A DNA stretch of 9,592 bases from contig JAJYJL010000201.1 in NCBI GenBank assembly GCA_021789565.1, positions 1-9,592 on the forward strand. Direction: 5' to 3'. A program made the translations under genes and the position numbers. Below the pieces are notes generated by a model, which saw only the letters and a program-made list of their open reading frames with translations, did not search any database and was not told the DNA's origin. Shown here piece after piece: positions 5,858-9,592 of this stretch. This stretch comes from Acidobacteriota bacterium. Its GTDB lineage: Bacteria; Acidobacteriota; Terriglobia; UBA7540. Numbering within the stretch: position 1 is the stretch's first letter; every line of letters begins with the position of its first letter.

Positions 5858-7522
5858 CTAAAACCGGCGCAGCCGGAACCAGTAAAATTGATACGGACCC
5901 AGTGTTAACAGGTAAGGAAGCTCTCCGATTCGCGGAAACGGATTGCCTCCAAACATTTCAATGGGGATATATCCCCTTAGCTGCTTGAGATCGAGTTCCG
6001 CCGCCTGCGCGGAACTCGAAAGATTGTTGACCACAAGAATACGGCTGTTTTGCCACTGCCGGATATAGGCGAGGACGCGGTGATTTTCCGGGTCCAAAAA
6101 TTCGATGCTTCCACGCCCAAAGACCGAGCTTGCCTTGCGCAATCTTACAATCGTTCGCATCCAGGAGAGCAGTGAATGCTCCGATCGTTGCTGGGACAGC
6201 ACGTTGATGGCCTGGTAGCCGTACACGGCGTTTGAGATCAACGGGGAATAGAGACGTTCGGGGTCGGTGGTTGAAAATCCGCCGTTCCAGCCTCCGTTCC
6301 ACTGCATGGGCGTGCGGACGCCGTTGCGGTCGCCCAGATAGATGTTGTCACCCATGCCGATTTCATCCCCGTAGTAGACGATGGGAGTGCCGGGGAGCGA
6401 GAGGAGCATGCCGTTCATCAGCTCGATGCGCCGGCGGTCGTTGTCCAGCAGCGGCGCCAGCCTCCGTCGGATGCCCACATTGAGTTTGGCAATCCTGTCT
6501 TTGGCGTATTCATCGTACATGTAGTCGCGTTCTTCGTCGGTGACCATCTCGAGCGTCAGCTCATCGTGGTTGCGAAGGAAGATTGCCCACTGGCAATTTT
6601 CGGGAATCTGGGGCGTCAGGTTGAGAATTTCAATGATCGGCTTGCGGTCTTCCAGCTTGATGGCCATAAACATCCGGGGCATCAGCGGAAAATGAAACGC
6701 CATGTGGAATTCATTGCCGTCGGCGAAGTAAGGTCCCAGGTCCTGGGGCCACTGGTTGGCCTCCGCCAGCAGCATGCGGTTGGGAAAATTTTCGTCCAGC
6801 CGCCGGCGCAGGTCCTTCAGGATCTCGTGGGTCTCGGGAAGGTTCTCGCAGTTCGTGCCTTCCCGCTCCACCAGGTAAGGGACCGCGTCCAGCCGGAAGC
6901 CGTCGACCCCCATCGCCAGCCAGAACTTCATGACGTTCCAAACCTCTTCACGGACCTGCGGATTGTCATAATTCAGATCGGGCTGATGGCTGAAGAAGCG
7001 GTGCCAGTAATACGATTTGGAGATGGGGTCCCAGGCCCAGTTCGACATTTCCGTGTCAACAAAGATGATGCGCACGCCGCGGTAGCGATCGTCCGTTTCG
7101 CTCCAGACGTACCAGTCGCGATAAGGATTATCCGGCGAACTGCGGGATTGCTGGAACCAGGGGTGCTGGTCTGAAGTGTGGTTCACCACCAGCTCCGTAA
7201 TCACCCTTAATCCGCGCGAGTGGGCTTCTTCCAGGAACACCTTGAAATCATCGAGAGTTCCGTAGCTGGGATGGACGCTGAAGTAATCGGCGATGTCGTA
7301 TCCATCGTCTTTCAAAGGCGAGGGATAAAAAGGGAGAAGCCAAATGACGGTGGCGCCCAGTTCCTGAATGTAATCCAGTTTCTGGGTGAGACCCCGAAAA
7401 TCGCCGATGCCGTCGCCGTCGCTGTCCTGGAAAGCGCGGACGTGGAGCTGGTAGAAAATCGCGTCTTTGTACCACGTTTGGGCAGGATCAGTCTGTCCGC
7501 CCTGCGGATCAGCCACTGGCAT
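5858..7522 (-). CDS. treS: Trehalose synthase (maltose alpha-D-glucosyltransferase), GH13
   Basis: This enzyme interconverts maltose and trehalose; trehalose is a protectant against osmotic and desiccation stress. From ATG 7522 it has 554 residues. [26 protein letters not shown] opens the (beta/alpha)8 barrel. The nucleophile is D212 in [13 protein letters not shown], the acid/base E254 in LLAEANQWP and the third acid D320 in [21 protein letters not shown]. Near-invariant TreS stretches such as [13 protein letters not shown] and [17 protein letters not shown] follow, then a beta-sandwich ending [11 protein letters not shown]. The protein matches stand-alone TreS in length, with no maltokinase fusion. 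One oddity is that the usual DRNAGFS loop reads GWNGGFS. The start is uncertain: the frame stays open to a TTG at 7618 and an ATG at 7609, neither with a ribosome site. I prefer 7522 because MPVADPQG fits homologue starts, although its GAGG is very close. It is the first gene of the treS-glycosyltransferase-channel set. Confidence 0.93.
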   Translation of the reverse strand: MPVADPQGGQTDPAQTWYKDAIFYQLHVRAFQDSDGDGIGDFRGLTQKLDYIQELGATVIWLLPFYPSPLKDDGYDIADYFSVHPSYGTLDDFKVFLEEAHSRGLRVITELVVNHTSDQHPWFQQSRSSPDNPYRDWYVWSETDDRYRGVRIIFVDTEMSNWAWDPISKSYYWHRFFSHQPDLNYDNPQVREEVWNVMKFWLAMGVDGFRLDAVPYLVEREGTNCENLPETHEILKDLRRRLDENFPNRMLLAEANQWPQDLGPYFADGNEFHMAFHFPLMPRMFMAIKLEDRKPIIEILNLTPQIPENCQWAIFLRNHDELTLEMVTDEERDYMYDEYAKDRIAKLNVGIRRRLAPLLDNDRRRIELMNGMLLSLPGTPIVYYGDEIGMGDNIYLGDRNGVRTPMQWNGGWNGGFSTTDPERLYSPLISNAVYGYQAINVLSQQRSEHSLLSWMRTIVRLRKASSVFGRGSIEFLDPENHRVLAYIRQWQNSRILVVNNLSSSAQAAELDLKQLRGYIPIEMFGGNPFPRIGELPYLLTLGPYQFYWFRLRRF

Positions 7523-7817
7523 CGCCTCGATCTTCAATTTATCCGCAGCAGGTTTGGGCCGCTTGTCCAGTGCGCAACAGGAAAGCAACAGCCCCCCGCC
7601 AACTGACATGTTATTCAAATTCTAACCGATTCTGGATTCTCAGTGCACAGCGTTTTGAAAATTGACCGCCGACGTGCCGGCATTAAATTTTAATTAAGAG
7701 AAGAAATCGCGCAGGGGGCGCAGCCGATTTGAATTCCGGGCGAAACGCTGAAGGTGCTGCTGACTGCCCACACGGCGGCCGTGTAAGCCCGGCCGAGGCT
7801 GGCTGAAAAAGATGATT
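7523..7817. other. Intergenic region upstream of treS
   Basis: I see no gene here beyond a possible upstream extension of the treS frame (7523-7618). That extension reads like untranslated sequence; its GLLLSCCAL resembles a lipobox but does not suit a cytoplasmic enzyme. A 16-bp block of only A and T (7682-7697) and a minus-strand TAGAAT (7619-7624) are the best promoter-like features for treS, but neither has a convincing -35. ACACGG/CCGTGT (7770-7784) forms a 6-bp stem with a 3-base loop about 35 bp after the short TPR gene; it lacks a T-run. Confidence 0.4.
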
Positions 7818-8291
7818 TCAGCGCGGCGGCCGGGTGGAGATGATTTCCTGCCTGGGAGTTTTCAACTGGTCGGCGTCCTCCTGCGCGTGAGCGCTGTCTG
7901 CCGCCAGACGGGCCGCCGCCTTCAATTCCAGTTCGGCTTTCTGCTTTTCACCCAGGTGCGAGTAGATGGCGGCCAGCAGGCTCCGGAGTTCGGAGTTGTC
8001 GGGCATGGTGTGCTTGGCTTTCAGCGCATAGGGCAGGGCCTGCTGGTAGCCCTTTTTGAGGACCCAGTATCGGGCCATCAGGTAATTGCCCACCACGGAC
8101 TGCGGATAGATTTTCTGCATCCATTCCAGATGGCTGTAGGCGCGCTCGAAATCGCCGGAATCGAGATACATTTCCGCCAGATAACCGTGGGCATCCCATC
8201 GCCGCGGATCCTCTTTTGTGGCCTGTTCAAACAATGACCGCGCTTCTTCCGTTTTTCCCGCGTCCAGCGCGTCCTGGCCGCGTCGATTCAT
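7818..8291 (-). CDS. Short TPR protein, paralogue of the C-terminal part of the next gene
   Basis: From the ATG at 8291 this encodes 157 residues with three to four tetratricopeptide-like helix pairs (AGKTEEARSLFEQA, DSGDFERAYSHLEWM, KKGYQQALPYALKA, HLGEKQKAELELKAA). TPR repeats scaffold protein-protein contacts; the partner is unknown. By hand alignment it is about 47% identical over 113 residues to the C-terminal TPR part of the gene at 8554-9592. Shared strings include GNxLMARYW and PDNSE. It lacks everything N-terminal to that part, so it is probably a truncated tandem duplicate. The ATG overlaps the stop of a short Tat-leader frame as ATGA, which favours 8291; a TTG at 8315 is the alternative. 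There is no obvious RBS, so expression would depend on coupling. No signal peptide is present in this frame. Confidence 0.7.
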   Translation of the reverse strand: MNRRGQDALDAGKTEEARSLFEQATKEDPRRWDAHGYLAEMYLDSGDFERAYSHLEWMQKIYPQSVVGNYLMARYWVLKKGYQQALPYALKAKHTMPDNSELRSLLAAIYSHLGEKQKAELELKAAARLAADSAHAQEDADQLKTPRQEIISTRPPR

Positions 8292-8497
8292 AGCGGGTCT
8301 GCCAGATACTCGCAACTCAACGCCACCGGCAGCAGGACGGACAGCCCGGCATCTCCAGGTCCCTCCGCAACGATGCGAGTTGGAGCGGATAAACCGCTCA
8401 GAGCCGCCGTCACCACGCCTAATCCGGCACGTTGTAAGAGCTCACGACGGTTCAGCTTATCCGTCGTGAGCTCCCGGCTGATGTCAGCAGAGAACAA
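8288..8497 (-). pseudogene. Tat-signal-like leader ORF, probable gene remnant
   Basis: This short minus-strand frame (at most 69 codons, from a TTG at 8497) contains LNRRELLQRAGLGVVTAALSG. A twin-arginine pair followed by a hydrophobic stretch and SAPTRIVA is typical of a Tat export signal. After about 25 more residues it ends in CTATGA, whose TGA overlaps the ATG of the short TPR gene. The frames differ, so a single-base shift in the 8300-8440 stretch, where the TPR frame is also open, would give one exported TPR protein. An in-frame TGA lies just upstream between a possible ATG (CCTCATGCC, near 8522) and the leader. I infer a decayed or frameshifted N-terminus of the duplicated gene. A real small coupled ORF is the alternative. 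Confidence 0.4.
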
Positions 8498-8553
8498 GCC
8501 AGCCTGATATCAGACTCTCGGCATGAGGATGTTAACCGATTAGTCTAACGCTC

Positions 8554-9592
8554 CTAATTGCGTTTGCTTGCCCCGGCGCTCCGATCGCCGACTTCCAGGC
8601 TGCGGTGGTTGGGCGCAAGGCCAGAAGCGCTCCTCTCTTCCCGAAGCGCCTGTTGCTTTTCGCCCATGCGCAAATAGACCCTTGCCAGAAAAGCATGCAC
8701 CTCGGAATTATCAGGCCGGATGGCGCGCACTTTTTCTGCATAAGCCTTTGCCCGCTCGTAGTCGCCGAGCTTGAACCAGTACCTGGCCATGAGAAAATTG
8801 CCCACAGCGGAGTAGGAATCGATCTGCTCCATCTTGAGCAGGTGCGGATAGGCAAGATCGAGCTTGCCCTCCTTCAAGAACATGTCGGCGAGAAAAGCGT
8901 GAGCTTCCCAGCGATTCGGGTTGAGCCGGGCGGCCTTTTCGAAAAGCGCGCGGGCTGCCGCCGCGTGCCCTTGCACCAGTTCGCGCTCCGCCTGCGCAAG
9001 CGGGCGTTCCGCCGTCAACGTTCGCTCCTTTCGGTCCCGGTTGGCTGCGGTTGCCTGCTGGAACTTCGCCATATATTCGGCCGCGCGCGCCCGGTCACCC
9101 TTGCTGCGGTAGGCTGTTCCCAGGACGTAGAAAATGTTTGGAAATCGGGTCCCTTCCGACACCACGCTTTGAAGGCGCTTGATCGCACCGTTTGGATCGT
9201 TCATGGTCACGTCCACTAACGCAAGCTCGGAAACATAATCGGGATTATTCCTGTCCTCGCTCACTGCTTTCAACAGGGCCTGCTTGGCGGCCGACTGTTG
9301 GTTTTTTTTGTACAAGATTTTCCCCATTTCAAAATAAGCGAGCGGATTCCGGTTTGACTTCGCAATGCTGCTCACGAAAAACTCGAGGGCCTTGTCCCAT
9401 TGGCCTTCAAGCACATACGCCTGGCCGCGATAGAGATCAATGCGAGCGTCCTTGGGGTCGAGGGCTGCCCAGCGGTCGAGAGCCCGCAGCGCATCGTTCG
9501 CCATCCCGAGGCGATAATAATCATCGGCCAGAAGCCGCAGCCAGGCCGGACTGAGTTGCCCAAGCCCGCGGGCGTCCTGGAAGATCTCAAGC
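8554..9592 (-). CDS. TPR-repeat protein, 5' end beyond the window
   Basis: The frame is open from the window edge to the TAG at 8554-8556, giving at least 345 residues. An internal ATG at 9504 is not the likely start, because the 29 codons before it (ending WLRLLADDYYRLG) also read as TPR helices. Repeats follow one another: ANDALRALDRWAALDP, QWDKALEFFVSSIAKS, NQQSAAKQALLKAVSED, PNGAIKRLQSVVSEG, KGDRARAAEYMAKFQQA, then after a charged linker (ATAANRDRKERTL) four more, ending MGEKQQALREERSASGLAP. The linker divides an N-terminal block from the C-terminal block that is duplicated in the neighbouring short gene. Long TPR proteins like this often serve as scaffolds or, in Acidobacteriota, accompany exported CRTAC1/UnbV-type proteins; which one applies cannot be seen here. 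No catalytic domain is present in the visible part. Confidence 0.85.
   Translation of the reverse strand, partial: LEIFQDARGLGQLSPAWLRLLADDYYRLGMANDALRALDRWAALDPKDARIDLYRGQAYVLEGQWDKALEFFVSSIAKSNRNPLAYFEMGKILYKKNQQSAAKQALLKAVSEDRNNPDYVSELALVDVTMNDPNGAIKRLQSVVSEGTRFPNIFYVLGTAYRSKGDRARAAEYMAKFQQATAANRDRKERTLTAERPLAQAERELVQGHAAAARALFEKAARLNPNRWEAHAFLADMFLKEGKLDLAYPHLLKMEQIDSYSAVGNFLMARYWFKLGDYERAKAYAEKVRAIRPDNSEVHAFLARVYLRMGEKQQALREERSASGLAPNHRSLEVGDRSAGASKRN

Noticed and set aside
7523..7618. Lipoprotein-like N-terminus ([11 protein letters not shown]) for TreS
   Set aside because: TreS is cytoplasmic, the upstream TTG/ATG starts have no RBS, and no charged signal-peptide n-region precedes the hydrophobic stretch. 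It is probably untranslated leader.
7662..7690. Plus-strand TTGACC...TAAATT promoter
   Set aside because: The -35 is good and the -10 moderate, but no plus-strand gene follows and the AT-rich block makes chance matches likely.

Overview
The window looks like the chromosome of a GC-rich, probably soil- or water-dwelling Gram-negative bacterium. My best guess is Acidobacteriota. The reasons are the gene mix (trehalose synthase, TPR proteins, a Tat-type leader) and the intergenic palindromic repeats, which I recall as frequent in that phylum and in some other large-genome phyla. The phylum is an inference. All convincing genes lie on the minus strand.

Left part (1-2037): bases 1-372 hold no gene I recognise. 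Next comes a SoxR-type [2Fe-2S] redox regulator (373-825). Just upstream of it is a near-textbook SoxR operator inside a promoter with a 19-bp spacer that fires to the right, away from soxR. Downstream of that promoter there is only a 24-codon ORF with a strong ribosome binding site, which runs into short dispersed-repeat sequence. The SoxR target gene therefore seems lost or replaced. rpiB (ribose-5-phosphate isomerase B) follows at 1224-1703. A 117-bp tandem repeat (1757-2037) with two perfect hairpins per unit fills the gap up to the stop codon of the next gene.

Middle part (2038-7522): an Hsp70-family ATPase gene with its own extended -10 promoter; then, going upstream, a small MscS-related membrane protein, a GT-A glycosyltransferase resembling mannosylglycerate/glucosylglycerate synthases, and treS (trehalose synthase). 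The last three are transcribed in the order treS, glycosyltransferase, channel, with tight or coupled spacing. I read them as an osmotic-stress cluster: two compatible-solute enzymes (trehalose and a hexosyl-glycerate-like solute) plus a tension- or osmosensing membrane protein. Hsp70 next door fits a general stress theme but has its own promoter.

Right part (7523-9592): an intergenic stretch with an AT-rich block, then two paralogous TPR genes. The rightmost is cut by the window edge. The second is short and matches only the C-terminal TPR part of the first. Between them lies a short reading frame with a twin-arginine signal sequence whose stop overlaps the short TPR gene's ATG (ATGA). This looks like a decayed or rearranged duplicate.

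The items most worth checking are the orphan SoxR promoter, the solute-synthesis/channel operon with its atypical DxD motif, the trimmed Hsp70, the tandem hairpin repeat, and the TPR/Tat rearrangement. I see no CRISPR array, tRNA, rRNA or intact mobile element.
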